From positions 43,810,791-43,874,790 of the forward strand of contig OX638132.1 of NCBI GenBank assembly GCA_951804985.1: DNA of 64,000 bases. The letters are read 5' to 3'. This document shows positions 47,313 to 58,952 of the stretch, piece by piece (the first letter of the stretch is position 1; every line of letters begins with the position of its first letter). Source of the stretch: Dryomyza anilis (taxonomy: Eukaryota; Arthropoda; Insecta; Diptera; Dryomyzidae). The notes under the pieces were generated by a model that saw nothing but the letters and a program-made list of their open reading frames with translations, was not told the DNA's origin and searched no databases. The position numbers and the translations under genes were made by a program.

Positions 47313-47713
47313 TTTGGTGTACGTGACTTTTGAAGAAAGTCCGATTTGCAGTTTTCGCTGACACCAATTGCGAAATAGCAGAATTGTTGGCAAACGCTGC
47401 TTCGCTTATTTTAACATAGCACCTTAATCATGCAATGAAAATTATATTGCATGTCTCTGTTAATTGTGCAAGATAACTTGAATGAGGTGTGATCTAAGCA
47501 AAGCTTTTAGCGCTTTGCCAATTTATTATCATTGTTGCCAACGTGAAGCGTTGGGACAATGATATGAACATGTTGCTGTACAACATGAGTATAATATGAG
47601 TATAACATGAGTACAACATGATATAAACATGATGCGCTCAACATATGTACAGCAACATCCAAAATTGTGTGAATATCCATAAGAAAAGAAAAATGTGTGT
47701 CTAATTCACAACA
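47313..47713 (-). repeat. 3' LTR of the gypsy element, truncated
   Basis: On the - strand it begins TGTTGTGAATTAGACACAC at 47713. It matches the LTR at 60816-61502 with small indels from about 61036 to 61502 (shared CAACGTGAAGCGTTGGGACA and ACATGTTGCTGTACAACATG), then ends at about 47313. The outer ~220 bp are lost. Confidence 0.85.
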
Positions 47714-47726
47714 TTCCTCCCCCCTT
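47714..47726 (-). promoter_or_regulatory. Polypurine tract of the gypsy element
   Basis: AAGGGGGGAGGAA on the - strand lies immediately before the LTR start TGTTGTG. Confidence 0.85.
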
Positions 47727-47911
47727 ATCGAAAAAAAATATATTATTAATATTAGGAAAAATAATAAATTTTTTACTAGATATCCTAAAAATATTTTTGA
47801 ATATATAGAAATGGTTTTTTCTTAGATGTAATATTAAGAATAATAATGATAAAATGTTTATTTTAACATGGTGATAAACATTTTATCATTATGTTTATTT
47901 TAACATGGTGA
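47727..47911. other. AT-rich junction with 22-bp repeat and palindrome
   Basis: The words ATGTTTATTTTAACATGGTG occur twice (about 47850 and 47892), and ATGATAAAATGTTTA pairs with TAAACATTTTATCAT between them. It borders the 5' end of the LOA-like element. Confidence 0.6.
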
Positions 47912-50900
47912 TCCCTCTCGAAGTACCCGCACTTTGTCGAAGCTCCCTTCAGGAGCGAGTGAGAGGGCTTGTGTTTGCCGCATTGACTCCAAGGGGCATA
48001 CTGGCAGGTAGCCGGGACAGGTCCTTGGACGAGTGGCCACACTAAGACGGTTACATCCCTAAAATCCTACCATGCACCAGTATCTGGTGTCAGGCAGGTA
48101 GGCGTCTGTTCCCTGTGGGGCGGCCTCATCTTCCGACCGTAGGGTCTCTAAACACTTATAGGCGTCTGATCCCTGTGGGGCGGCCTTTTTGTGCGACTGA
48201 AGGGTCGTTAAAACATAAGGGTCTGGAAACACTTCGACTTGCGGGGTCGTTAAAACCAACTATGAAGTCGTCCACGGAACAAGATACCGGGTCTACGGAC
48301 CCAGGGGTAGGGATATCTGCCCCGGCGTCTTCAGCTGTCGCCATGCAGCCAGGCGTATGCCCTCCCAGCAGGACAGGCCGACTCAGCTCGGCTAGTAGGG
48401 CGCCAGTGGTGGCCTGCGAAGTAAATTCCACAGGTGGAGAGAGGGTTGGAGTTATTACTCCTCCCAGAGTTCGGACAGAACGGTAGTCGTGCGTTCTTCC
48501 GCAACTCCAGATGGTCATGGAGAGAGGAACCCGGATGGGAAAAGGCGACTCTCTGGTGCGGCTAGGCGATTAAAAGCCAAACAACGCCAGAGAGCTGCCC
48601 CTCACTTTACTGGGACTCCCTCCCCGGACAGTCTACAAACCACTGATAACAGGGACCCTCAGTTGAAGCCAGCCGCTACACTTGGTTCACAAGGACCGGG
48701 CAAGCGACTGCGCTCTCCTGAGGAGATGACCCAGGTTGGATTGGCGAAGAAAAACAAGACAAACGTGTCTAAAATCAAGGGGTCTCTTCCCAGCGATGAC
48801 ATCCCGTCGTGCTCGTCCAACGTAGCGTTTCGGCCTGCACTGCGAAAGGCAGGGGCCCGCGTTACAAAAAGACAGGGTCGCGATGGGGAGTCTACGGCGA
48901 AGAGGTCAAAGGCGGACGGCAAGACGTATGCGGGGGTGGCACGTGAATCGATTGATGACAAACGCAAGTTTGCCATCATCGATGAAAGCCAGCCCTGTGG
49001 AAAGATTGCTGAGGATAAAAGAGGGCTGCTGGAGGAAGTGTGGAATGACGCACTTGCGAACTCGATTATCGAGTCTTCTGACAGCACCATCTGGAATACT
49101 GCAGATTTGTCCGCGGAGTCTATAGGATCACCGTGGTGTCTTTGGACTGTGTCGGCACCCTGTGCGATCTGGTGGAAAGGTTGCCTGAGCTAAGCTACGG
49201 CTTGTGGCTATGAGCGACATACCCGTTCTGCGTAAGGCAACCTTCTTCGTCAGAGCAAACCTTAGCAAACCTTAGGATTCTGGCGAGGCTGAGAGTAGAA
49301 CTTTGGGAGGTGTTCCACAGGGATGAGATGACCGATGGAAACCTCATCATTGTGGGCATTGACCAGAACTCCATCACGACACTGGAGAAGTCTGGGGGTC
49401 GTGCCTTCTTCCTTACGTCATCCGTGACCATTAAGCTGGGCGGAAAACCTGTCGGAGCTGGGCCCCAATCCGGGAAACAGCAATCCAAGGGCAATCTTCC
49501 CAGCCCGGTCGAGGAGGATAGTAAAGATAAGGTCGAAGCCGCGGGCAGTATGGAGGTTCAGGTCGACCCGACCAAAGAAGAAGGGACGAGCGGAGGAGAG
49601 GACGAGGGCCTATCAGAATTTTCGGATGATACCCTTACGCCCTCTCAGGAGGATGAGCTACTCGCCCAATGATTCTGCTTACGCAGATCAACCTCCATAG
49701 GAGTCGACTGGCGACGGCTGCGCTTATGGAGAGAATGGAAGAAGGTAAGACGCACATCGCACTGATCCAGGAACCCTGGACAGTAAATGACAGGGTTGCT
49801 GGTTGCAGGCCGCCCTAGGACCTGTATTATCTGTAAAAAGGATTTTAACTTTTCTTTCTCCACAGAACTGTCTTCCTCAGACGCCACCACAATTTTTGAC
49901 GGGAGCGGTGGCCTCATGCTGTCTTCAGTATATCTCCCGCATGACTCCCCGGAACCTCCACCCTCCGAGGAACTGCTGAGGATTACAAGGTTTGCTGCCG
50001 AAAAAGGTAAGAAATTAATAATTTGTACAGATGCCAATTCTCCCCATACAACATGGGGAAGCTCCGACTGTAATGCTCGGGGACACGCCCTATTTGAATT
50101 AATTAATGCGTATGATCTTCTGACCCTAAACGTTGGTTGCTCTGCCACCTTCATTACTAGAGTCAGAAGTGAAGTACTTGACGTAACTCTTTGCTCTAAA
50201 AACATACTTGACATGGTCCAAGACTGGCATGTCTCTAGCAGACATTCCTTCTCGGATCATAGATACGACTGTTTTAAACTATCTATTCCTAACATACCCC
50301 CACCTATGTTTCGCAACAAATCGAAAACTAAGTGGGCTCTATTCAGAAGACTTTCAAAGAATGCGTTAGACGTATCTCCCGCACCCCCTTTAAGTTCTAT
50401 ATATAACATTGACGGGGAGGTCAAAACCATAACAAATAGTCTTATACGAGCATTTGAAAAGATTTGCCCTCTTCGCACCCGAGAGTCTTTCAAGGAAAAA
50501 CCCTGGATGACAGGGCTTAGAAAAACCTAAGAACGGATACTCGGAGACTTTTCAATAAAGCTAAAAGATTAAATACTACAGAGCATTGGGAGCTCTACTA
50601 CCAAAAACTCAGTGTATACAAAAAGAATATGCGCTCCGCAAAAAGAGGGTCATGGCGACTCTTCTGTGCACAAGTTGATTGTGTTACAAAAACCGCAAGA
50701 ATTAAGAAATTCCTTTCGAAAACCCACTCCCAACCGGAACTCCTGATAGACAGACAGGGGGTTAGAGCAGGTAACTCTGAGGACTCTATAAAGATTCTAA
50801 TGGAGGAGCACTTCCCAAACTGTTTCGTCAACTCAGATGAGACGAGGCTATGGGAAACGTCTCAATACTCCCACAACTTAGCCATCACCACCGATATGGT

Positions 50901-51485
50901 GGGGAAGGCAATTCATAGCTTCCAGCCGGGTAAAGAAACCTACTCAACCCCTATGGCATATAGACCCATAAGTCTAATGTCCTTCCTACTGAAAACAATG
51001 GAACGCATATGCGACACCATGGTGAAGGAAAAAAATCCCTTATGAGCAGCTGAAATTTAAGCAACATGCATACATAAAGGGACGATCCGTTGAAACCACC
51101 TTACATGAGGTAGTTAACAAAATTGAAAGGTCTATGGACCTAAAAGGACTCACTCTAGCAGCCTTCACAGATGTTGAGGGTGCTTTTAATAACGTTCACA
51201 CTGACACACTGATCGTCCCTTGCCTCCTTTGACGTAGACCCGGCTATTTTACACTGGGTACGTCATATGTTGTGCAACAGATCCATCACTTGTCAGCAGG
51301 GCAATATTACCCTAAGGGGAAGGGTGTTTCGCGGTACCCCACAGGGTGGCATTCTCTCACCGCTACTCTGGGTCGTCACCATAAACAGTCTCCTAAGAAG
51401 ACTAACCGAGGCTGGTTTACATGCTGTCTGCTATGCAGACGACATCGCCATCCTTGCCTCGGGGACACATCCTCTTCTCCCTTCT
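47912..51485 (+). mobile_element. LOA-like non-LTR retrotransposon, degenerate
   Basis: A GC-richer island inside the gypsy element. A 5' leader (47912-48240) with two copies of an AGGCGTCTGxTCCCTGTGGG motif is followed by an ORF1/gag region (48244-49193, with frame breaks up to about 49672) and ORF2 with endonuclease and reverse transcriptase. It ends shortly after the YADD box, so it lacks the RNase H domain and 3' UTR. The LOA call rests on the endonuclease block TDANSPHTTWGSSDCNARG. R1 or Jockey relatives are the alternative. Confidence 0.75.
48489..49193 (+). pseudogene. ORF1 (Gag-like) of the LOA-like element
   Basis: Basic N-terminal two-thirds rich in K/R/S/P with several RKRxxx-type clusters (for example KRSKADGKTYAGVARES), then DDKRKFAIIDESQPCGKIAE, a motif arrangement seen in ORF1 proteins of the LOA/Jockey group just before the RNA-binding part. 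A shift near 49110 ends the frame; sequence continues in another frame at 49310-49672 with an acidic C-terminus. No CCHC knuckles were seen. Confidence 0.6.
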
Positions 51486-51515
51486 AGACGAATTTGCAAA
51501 TGGTGCTATCTCTAG
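49671..51515 (+). pseudogene. ORF2 (endonuclease + RT) of the LOA-like element
   Basis: The AP-type endonuclease runs over 49671-50530. HIALIQEPW carries the catalytic Glu; a shift near 49790 follows; then SVYLPHDSPEP, LIICTDANSPHTTWGSSDC and LDVTLCSKNI, and HSFSDHRYDCFKL with the catalytic SDH. The reverse transcriptase follows in pieces: 50629-51045 up to the RPISLMSFLLKTMERI block, a FTDVEGAFNNV motif A at about 51168, and RGTPQGGILSPLLWV with HAVCYADDIAILAS (motifs B and C) in 51267-51515. Between SFQ and PGKETYSTPMAYRP roughly 60 residues of the usual RT start are missing, so an internal deletion is likely near 50930. Confidence 0.75.
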
Positions 51516-52739
51516 TGGACGTCGTCATGTTGAAATGTTGGACTCTAAGTCGTTTAAAAAAGATTTGGTCCCGTTGAAGATTGGTTCGAGATGAGTATTT
51601 TTCTCTGCGATCTTGTCAATCTTGTATCTGGCAATTGTAGTTTATTGTTAATCATTGCAATCTACTTGTATTTATTATAACCACAAGTTTGCGCTTAGTA
51701 TATCCTGCTACGTTTTCAAATATGCAGCCACTCTGCTTCATTTCTTCGTTTTTCTTTATTTGAATCTGCTGATAACACCAAGAGCTCCTTCCACATGTGC
51801 CCATTAAAGTCCCAAGACCCCAATGATCATCTATGCATCTTCTGCGTCAGTAACTAGTACTATATAGTGTTGGCCATTCTAAATGACAGTTTTTATGCAC
51901 TCGGATATTGTAAATTTAAATGAATCTTTTACAAACAATAGTTTTAATTTTCCAAATGTGTGGTGTGGTACTAACTTATGTAAACTTAATATAATTTTCG
52001 TATAATATATAATAGTTCATGTACATTAGTCACAAGAATTAACATGGTGTGTGTTAAAAGATTGATTTTAAAATATTTAAATTAATTGACATAAAGTGTG
52101 GTACATTATTTGAACTATTATTATTTAGTGTGGTACTGGTTTATCTAAACTTAGTGTCATGTAAAGTATAATTGTTTATGTATGCAATAACATTGAAATG
52201 AAATTAAATGTTGTTTATAAATGTTTAATTATTTGAAACACAGTTATTTAGTGTAGTGTAATTTTAGCGTATTATATCCTTAGACCAATGGCTAAGATCG
52301 TCGTCTTATATGCGGAGGGACGCAATGCAGAGCACTCAATCCCCTTTCAATGCGCAAAATTAACAAAAAAAATTGATATAATAATTTTTTTTTATAAATA
52401 TATATGTACATAGAATATATGTTGTACATTGAATATATTGCATATGTGTACGTATATATTATTTTAAATTTTTGTAAGAATTTATTGAATTTAATTTTTT
52501 TTTTGTTTCATTAACTTTATTTTTTTTTAATTTATGTAATTTCAAATCTTTATGTTCTGTTGAATGATTTAATATAAAATAGAATGTTAGAAAAAACAAA
52601 ATTAAAATTTTTACAACTCATTTTTTTATTTTCTTTTTTTCATATATTTTTTTTATCTTTTTTTATTTTTTTTTCTTAAATTTTTTTCTCTTTTTTTTCT
52701 TCTCTTTTTTTAATATGTATATATATTTTTTATATTAAT
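51486..52739. other. AT-rich region with two ~168-bp imperfect repeats
   Basis: From about 51958 and 52127 the words GTGTGGTACTxxxTTATxTAAACTTA recur, each followed by similar AT-rich sequence. The region grades into long T-rich tracts (52380-52740). The T-rich end, with TTCTTCTCTTTTTTT and GTATATATATTTTTTATATT, resembles the leader just upstream of the gypsy gag at 59930-60010 (read on -), so 51486-52739 may be LTR and leader of a second, plus-strand element. No LTR ends could be fixed. Confidence 0.4.
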
Positions 52740-53041
52740 CTAATAACCTACCGACGGACATTTTCAACACGGAACTATTAAATTCAGTGCTAACAGCATT
52801 TAAAGTGGGAGTGAGTGACCCGACTGTAAAGATACTCTTGTTGAGTAGCAAGGCAGATAATTTAAATGATTTATTAGACGAAGTGTTACGAGCAGAGGCC
52901 ACAATACTGAGAGGGCCGAGACTACCGGAGGAACTGTATAGTTTTGAAAAGAGACCTAATGAAACTTCACTTAGTAAAAATAATCAAGACAATGATTTTA
53001 GAAATTCACGCCAGGATAGGGGTAAAAATCAACAAAATTGA
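52740..53041 (+). pseudogene. Ty3/gypsy-like gag (capsid) fragment, plus strand
   Basis: The frame around 52787-53041 encodes LLNSVLTAFKVGVSDPTVKI, a leucine-rich NLNDLLDEVLRAEATI block and a polar, glutamine/asparagine-rich tail. The layout (an approximately FxxGV, LLSS, ...LLDEVL series) is that of the C-terminal capsid part of gypsy-group Gag, and it is positionally equivalent to GVRVRLQGDTFDLVSSKEF in the minus-strand gag. The sequence differs, so it belongs to another family. A stop follows at 53041. Confidence 0.5.
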
Positions 53042-53535
<494 letters not shown>

Positions 53536-53759
53536 TTTTTTTATTACTAAATACGTGTTTTTAATATGTTCTATGTTTTTATTTTTAACTTTCTAATGTT
53601 GCAATTTACGATTTAATTGTCAACGTTTAGCGTGTTGGGAACTTTTATGGGTTCTATCTTAGGGTAATATTATAATATTTTTAGTTTTAACGGCATACAC
53701 TACATGTGATATGCCTTTAACAAATTATTATGAATTTTCTTTTCATTGTTTTTAACCTA

Positions 53760-54616
53760 TATTGTCGTGGTCACTGGCCCACTTCTCTCTACGACCACGT
53801 AAGGTCCCTTCCAAATTTGGGGAGAACTTATTCTTCCTAGTTTGGTTTTTCAGTAAAACCATGTCGTGTGGTTTGAATTGTATAGGGGAAGGTTCTTGTC
53901 GTATTGTTTTTTCGACAACTCCTTGGCCCTACATTGATTTTGCCTAACGATCTCGTGTGTTCGCTGTATTTGGTTCTTTAGTACCTTATTGTAGTCCACT
54001 GCGTTATACAAATAGCGAACAGTTACGCTTCAAATTCGTAAGTATGTCGAAGTCGAACCCGTACAACGTGTGTTTGACCTGTCGACGTATGCACGGTGTT
54101 ATTATTAACATGCATTGCAGAATGTAACCATTGGTCCTATTGACCCATCCTCTTTAGCAAAACTACGTAAATATTCAGCTAGTGGACGATGACTTCGTTC
54201 CAATGACCCATTCGCTTGTGGATGGTAGGGTGTTATATGTAATTTTTTAATTCCTAATAATTTACATGTATCCGAAAAACGTTTGTTTACGAAATTCGAT
54301 CCATTGTCTGTTACCAATAATTTGGGTACATTGTGACGTGTACTATTTCGTTGAAGAAAGATTTTGCTACGGTGTTGGCTTCCGCATCGGGTATAGCCAC
54401 ACAGCACATAAATTTAGAGAAATCGTCTTGAAACGTTAAGATGTATTTATTCCCTGAAATGGTTTCAGGCAGAAAACCCACCAGGTCCATGTACACTTTT
54501 TCAAAGGGTTTCACTGATGTATCAGTTAGAACCATTGGCATCTTCGTAAGCCTTGAACTCTTGTTTACCTGCCATTTTGAATAATTTTTCACATAATCTA
54601 TTATCTGCTTCTGCAT
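53760..54616 (-). pseudogene. pol: Gypsy integrase
   Basis: Read on -: the zinc-binding end is damaged (YVKNYSKWQVNK, where a cysteine is expected before Q). The core has all three acidic landmarks: EKVYMDLVGFLP (Asp), KLLVTDNGSNFVN (Asp) and PQANGSLERSHRPL (Glu). The core is split between two frames by a shift near 54330-54400. The C-terminal part (to about 53760) retains HDMVLLKNQTRKNKFSP and LEGTYVVVERSGPV, a GPF/Y-like end. It would catalyse cDNA insertion in an intact element; here it is dead. Confidence 0.85.
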
Positions 54617-54893
54617 ACCCTTCCATCGGTACTGTTGCGAATTCTTAAGAATGGTTTTACACCACCTTGGTGACCACCTAACGGTGAATCGTGAAAATCT
54701 TTAATTATCGTCTCTATGTCGCGGGGTTCAGTTAGAATTATTATATTGTCATTTTTCTCTGTTATCAAATACTTAGGATCGCATTCTGACTGTTTCTTAT
54801 CGTCTTCCTTGTCTTTTTTCGTGGTTTTCGAACGTGTTTGTACTACAACTACTTCTTCTGTGTTATTCGGTATGCGGTTAAGCGCATCCGCGT

Positions 54894-55350
54894 TTAAATT
54901 GCGAGCTGACGGTCGTTTCCAACTTCACTTTGCGACAGAATTGCTTCGTTACTGGCATCTGTCGTGCGCAAAAAGGGTTCGTTAATATCCGGATACGCTA
55001 GTATGGGTGGTGACATAATTGCTTCTTTGAGTTTTAAAAACGAATTTTGACAATTGTCATTCCATAAGAACTTAGCGTTATTTTTTAGCAAACAGGTTAT
55101 TGGTAATGACAACTTTGCCATACCTCCTATAAATTTCCGGTAATAATTAATTAAGCCTAAAATGCTTGAACTTCCTTCCTATTTTTCGGAAGGAAGTTCA
55201 ACACACTCTACTTTGGCTGCGTCTAGTAGTGCACCTAACTCAGAATATTTATGGCCTAAATATATAACCTCGCATCGTAAAAACTGACATTTCTCTGTAT
55301 TCACTTTCAAATTATGTTCTCTCAGTTTTGCAAAACCTTGCATAGCCTGT
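54894..55350 (-). pseudogene. pol: Gypsy RT connection / RNase H region
   Basis: The frame 55121-54894 shows the thumb-to-RNase H junction: MAKLSLPITCLLKNN, WNDNCQNSFLKLKEAI, PPILAYPDINEPFLRTTDAS. The DAS is the start of RNase H with its first catalytic Asp. The expected downstream RNase H blocks are not in the same frame and are partly lost before the integrase. The stretch 55122-55371 carries the thumb with stops. Confidence 0.75.
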
Positions 55351-55371
55351 GCTCGTGTTCTGCTAAATTAT

Positions 55372-55930
55372 TTATACCACTATGTCATCCAAATAAACGA
55401 AACAGTCGATACCCTGTAAACTTGTTAGTATGTGGTTCATTATTCTCTGACCAAGACCTGTACTGAAAGCAGTTTTTTCTTTGTCATTATCTTCAACTAG
55501 AACCTGATGGTAATCACTTACTAAATCTAGTGTTGAAAAATACCGACTATTACCTAGCTGGTCTAAAATCTCATCTATTCGTAGTATAGGAAATACCTGT
55601 TTTATGGTGAGGTCATTTAATTTTCGAAAATCTATAACTAGTCTCCACTTCTTAAAGCCATCTTTATCGCTCTTTTTAGGTACCAGTAATAATGGGTGAA
55701 ATAATTCCATAGTCTAACATCTTTGATACAAGTCTATTAATCATCTTTCTATGCGTGTGGGGAAGTTTATACTGGGTATTTCATGTTTTAATATCGGAGT
55801 GAATGTTAATTCATCGCCTTCCAAATGAAAAACGTCATGATATGACAGGCAAATATTTTGCAAAGATGCAACTTCTTCTTTATTCAATGATTCGTCGATC
55901 TTTACTTTCCCTGATAATCTATCAATTCTA
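55372..55930 (-). pseudogene. pol: Gypsy reverse transcriptase
   Basis: The frame 55710-55372 contains the classic order LLLVPKKSDKDGFKKWRLV, IDFRKLNDLTIKQVFP, YFSTLDLVSDYHQVLV (motif A), KTAFSTG and CFVYLDDIVV (catalytic YLDD). A phenylalanine replaces the usual tyrosine or leucine in KQVFP. The block between KTAFSTG and RIMNHILTSL is shorter than normal, indicating a small deletion. Upstream, 55930-55715 encodes the pre-RT linker (LSGKVKIDESLNKEEV, HDVFHLEGDELTFTP) with stops. The closest look is 17.6/297-type elements. Confidence 0.9.
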
Positions 55931-56095
55931 TTTTTATACCCTACACTAAGAGTGAAAGGGTATATTCAGTTTGGTACGCCGTTTGTAACACCCAGAAGGA
56001 AGCATCTCCGGTATGGAAAAGTATATATATTCTTGATCAGCGTGACCTCCTGAGTCGATTTAGCGATGTCCGTCTGTCTGTCCGTCTGTCTGTCC

Positions 56096-56133
<38 letters not shown>

Positions 56134-56675
56134 CTGTTGAAATCCCTAAGACTTTTAAAATTGAAGAGCTAGATAAATGAAACTTATAACTTAGATTACT
56201 AATATCTGTATCTACGCTGTATGTGCGAAAAAATTGGGATCGGTCCATTGTGACCTACGTATGTTCAAATACCTCATATAAAATGTACATATAAAGATCA
56301 ATTTTTATGTATACGTGCTTAGGTAAACTTTTTTGGTCAAATATATATTTACATCATGCTCAAATACATGATAATAATGTTTTACGGCGAAAAGACTTGT
56401 GGTTCACAAAAAAAAAAATCGAAATTCGGTACACCTACCCATTTGTAGATATGGGTATCAAATGAATGGAAATTCTTCAGCGATTGAATGTTTGTAGTTA
56501 TTTTCAGGATTCGTATACCCTGGTGACCTATATATCACTTTGAATGGTAACCACACATATGTGTAGGGTATTTATAGTCGGCTTAGACCGACTATAATTT
56601 TGATAATCCTAACTATCATAATTACACCTACTTTAAAATTTCCCATGTGATCTAACCTTCCCAACTGGTTTATAT
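55931..56675. mobile_element. Short DNA element, left copy, inserted in pol
   Basis: Splits the pol linker. It begins TATACCCTACACTAAGAG. It contains AAGTATATATATTCTTGATC and a (TCTG)/(TCCG) tract, a combination known from dispersed fly repeats. It ends GTTAGATCACATG-type sequence (read on -) at about 56675. The portion 56270-56675 is an inverted copy of 57505-57915. No coding capacity. Confidence 0.65.
56069..56138. repeat. TCTG/TCCG microsatellite
   Basis: Runs of GTCTGTCTGTCCGTCTGTC type. The - strand frame here codes for a TDRQTDRQ repeat and is an artefact. Confidence 0.95.
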
Positions 56676-57186
56676 TAACCGAGTTTATTGTATTTATTGT
56701 CGCCTTTGTTGCTCCTTTATATTTGTTAAAATTGAAAATTGTGGCTTGAAATTGCTATGAATGTTCACCTCCTTATCGGTGGCATTTAAAATTGATGCTT
56801 ATACTCTATTTCTTCTAACATTTGTTAAACTCTCTCCCAAATATAATCCTGGCTGAATTTCCTGTTTGTGTAACAAAACTATAGGAATTCTTGTTTTTAG
56901 TGGCAGTGATACAACCAAGACCGTACTGGGCTGTACCCTCATTTGCTGATTAAAATTAAAATTTTCTATGTCTTGCAATGATTTTAATAGAAATTGAACA
57001 ATGTGATTTTTGTCTTCATCAAAAAGTGTATTTTTTTATTTAACGCATTTATTATAGATCTGTTCCAGAGATTGTCACGCCCGACTATTCCAGATGCGTT
57101 AAACTCAGGTTTTCTTTGTTTGTGTGCTGAATCTTAGTGGAGCCTAAGGTTCTAACGCATCCACCAAAAGTACCATTCAGATCTTT
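56676..57186 (-). pseudogene. pol: Gypsy pol between protease and RT, eroded
   Basis: Part of the minus-strand gypsy interior between the two short DNA elements. Short reading stretches continue from the protease (for example CVRTLGS- and ARNKYNKL-like blocks) but are broken by stops, so no domain can be traced through. Confidence 0.4.
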
Positions 57187-57429
57187 CTAAATATTTTTAT
57201 TAAAATTCGGCAAATGTGCCATCCTATTTTCTTTAATCAGGCTGGCATCAGCTCCAGAATCCACTAACAGAGTAAGTTTTCCATTCTTTGCTGCCTTGCA
57301 AGGTACTTCAATGAACACATCACTCGTATCGAATATCTTGAAACACTCTCCATGCCGGTTAAATATTTTACGATGTATGACTAATTGTGAAGCTAATTTT
57401 ATTTTCCTTGACATGAAAATTATTAACAA
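57187..57429 (-). pseudogene. pol: Gypsy aspartic protease
   Basis: The - frame contains KNGKLTLLVDSGADASLIKE, the retropepsin active site (D-S-G, followed by A-D and a hydrophobic stretch), preceded by DTSDVFIEVPCKAAKN. The second conserved block (I-I/L-G) lies past the end of this frame. The protease would cleave Gag-Pol in an intact element. Confidence 0.85.
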
Positions 57430-57504
57430 TTGGAGACAATTTAATTTTACAAATTGTGCATTTATTATACACTTCTGACTATAAAACGCACGTAGCGCTA
57501 ATAA

Positions 57505-58010
57505 TTACCAGTTGGGAAGGTTAGATCACATAGGAACTTTTAAAGTAGGTGTTATTATGATAGTTAGGATTATCAATAATATAGTCGGTCTAAGCCAACT
57601 ATAAATACCCTACACATATGTGTGGTTACGATTTAAATTGGAATATAGGTCACCAGGGTATACGAATCCTGAAAATAACTACAAACATTCCATCGCTGAA
57701 CGTTCCATTCATTCGATACCCATATTTACAAATGGGTAGGTGTACCGAATTTCGTATTTTTTTTTGTGAACCACAACTCGTTTCGCAGGAAAACATTATT
57801 TTCATGTATTTCAGCATGATGTCAATATACATTTGACCAAAAAAAGTTTACCTAAGCACGTATACAATAAAATTGATCTGTAGATGTAAATTTTTATATG
57901 AGGTATTTGAATATAAATGATCAAATCACAGGTCAGAATGTACCGATTTAGCCAATTTTTAGTTTATTATATGTTTTAGTTTATTATATGTTTTAGTTTA
58001 TTATATGTTT
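57505..58010. mobile_element. Short DNA element, right copy, inverted
   Basis: Reverse-oriented copy of about 400 bp of the left element. Shared words, after inversion, include GTTGGGAAGGTTAGATCACA, TATAGTCGGTCTAAGCC, CCCTACACATATGTGTGGTT and CCATTTACAAATGGGTAGGTG-like text. The far end runs into three copies of a 17-bp TTTAGTTTATTATATGT-type repeat (about 57958-58010). It separates protease from gag. Confidence 0.7.
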
Positions 58011-58160
58011 TTGTTGGAAGATTTCTATCTTCATTAATATGTATCTTTACTTTTAGTTCTTCATTTTTTGCGTTAATAATATTAGCTGTTTTATTTTGTT
58101 GTCCCCTTTGGAACTTCTACAACTACTGGCCTTACTACACTATTTGCTAATGGTCCCCAT

Positions 58161-58642
58161 TTAGTAGCCTTGACTGGGCCCCTGGTAGTTTCCCTGTGGA
58201 ACGCTATTATTGTTCCATGCATCATATTTGCGTTTGGCATAACAATTCATAATAACTAGTCCGTCATTTCTGAACCAAATGCAATATTTAGCGGGCCTGT
58301 TTGCCAAATTCCCATTACCATTATTTCCTTGAAGCACTCGTGTATCGCGTTTAACACGACAATCTTCCTCGACGTGTCCCCCTCCTTGGCACCAATCGCA
58401 TCTCAATCCTGGAGCACCCCCGCCTTGGTTCTGGATACCACCTTGACCATTTACCTGAGGTACGGGTGGCTGACTTCCTTGGGGAGCAGTATGTCCTGGA
58501 AAACCATTCCGACCCGAACGATCAGCACACTGTTCATATCCATAAGTACGACAGTCACTGCAATACGGAGTGTTTCCCTCAGATGTCCCTTCTTCTTGCA
58601 AAAAGAACATGTAGGTATAGGCTGCTTCATAGCTATATATTT
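58161..58642 (-). pseudogene. gag: Gypsy gag, nucleocapsid part
   Basis: The - frame 58610-58161 is rich in Gly, Gln and Pro and holds one clear CCHC zinc knuckle, CDWCQGGGHVEEDC (C-x2-C-x4-H-x4-C). A second, degenerate one follows (YCIWFRNDGLVIMNC, lacking the second Cys and the His). Upstream in the same frame YCSDCRTYGYEQC may be a third broken knuckle. It binds RNA in intact Gag. The upstream end is cut by the SINE at 58655. Confidence 0.8.
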
Positions 58643-58654
58643 TGTTTTCTCTTA

Positions 58655-58940
58655 ATATAATATAATAGTTTGGCGCTACAGTCCTGTACAGAACTTCGGC
58701 CGAGCTCTCTCACCATTTTGAGCTGTGCGTGTTATATTTGTACTCAAAGTGGTGGGACCTACAGTTTATTGCCGAATCCGAACGGCGGGTGAGAGCTTTT
58801 CATAGGCAATGGTTTTACTCTCGTAGGTTTGCCATTTACTGACGAGAGGTAGCGCGGTATAGAAAAATGTTAGCCCCAGTCCAGGCTTGAACCGGGGACC
58901 TTTCGGCTCGCAGTCCAACGCACTAACCACTGAGCTACCG
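58655..58940 (-). mobile_element. tRNA-derived SINE with 12-bp target duplication, inside gag
   Basis: Same family as 31807-32118, in the opposite orientation. The head on - reads GGTAGCTCAGTGGTTAGTGC with box B GGTTCAAGCCTGGACT. The target duplication TGTTTTCTCTTA lies at 58643-58654 and 58941-58952. The tail is short and AT-rich. High similarity between the copies suggests fairly recent activity. The - frame 58990-58766 is a SINE artefact. Confidence 0.9.
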
Positions 58941-58952
58941 TGTTTTCTCTTA

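Noticed and set aside
48156..49090. Long minus-strand frames opposite the LOA-like ORF1
   Set aside because: Shadows of the GC-rich plus-strand ORF1, which has the recognisable protein features.
58329..58660. Plus-strand frames across the gag nucleocapsid
   Set aside because: Shadow of the minus-strand gag with its CCHC knuckle.
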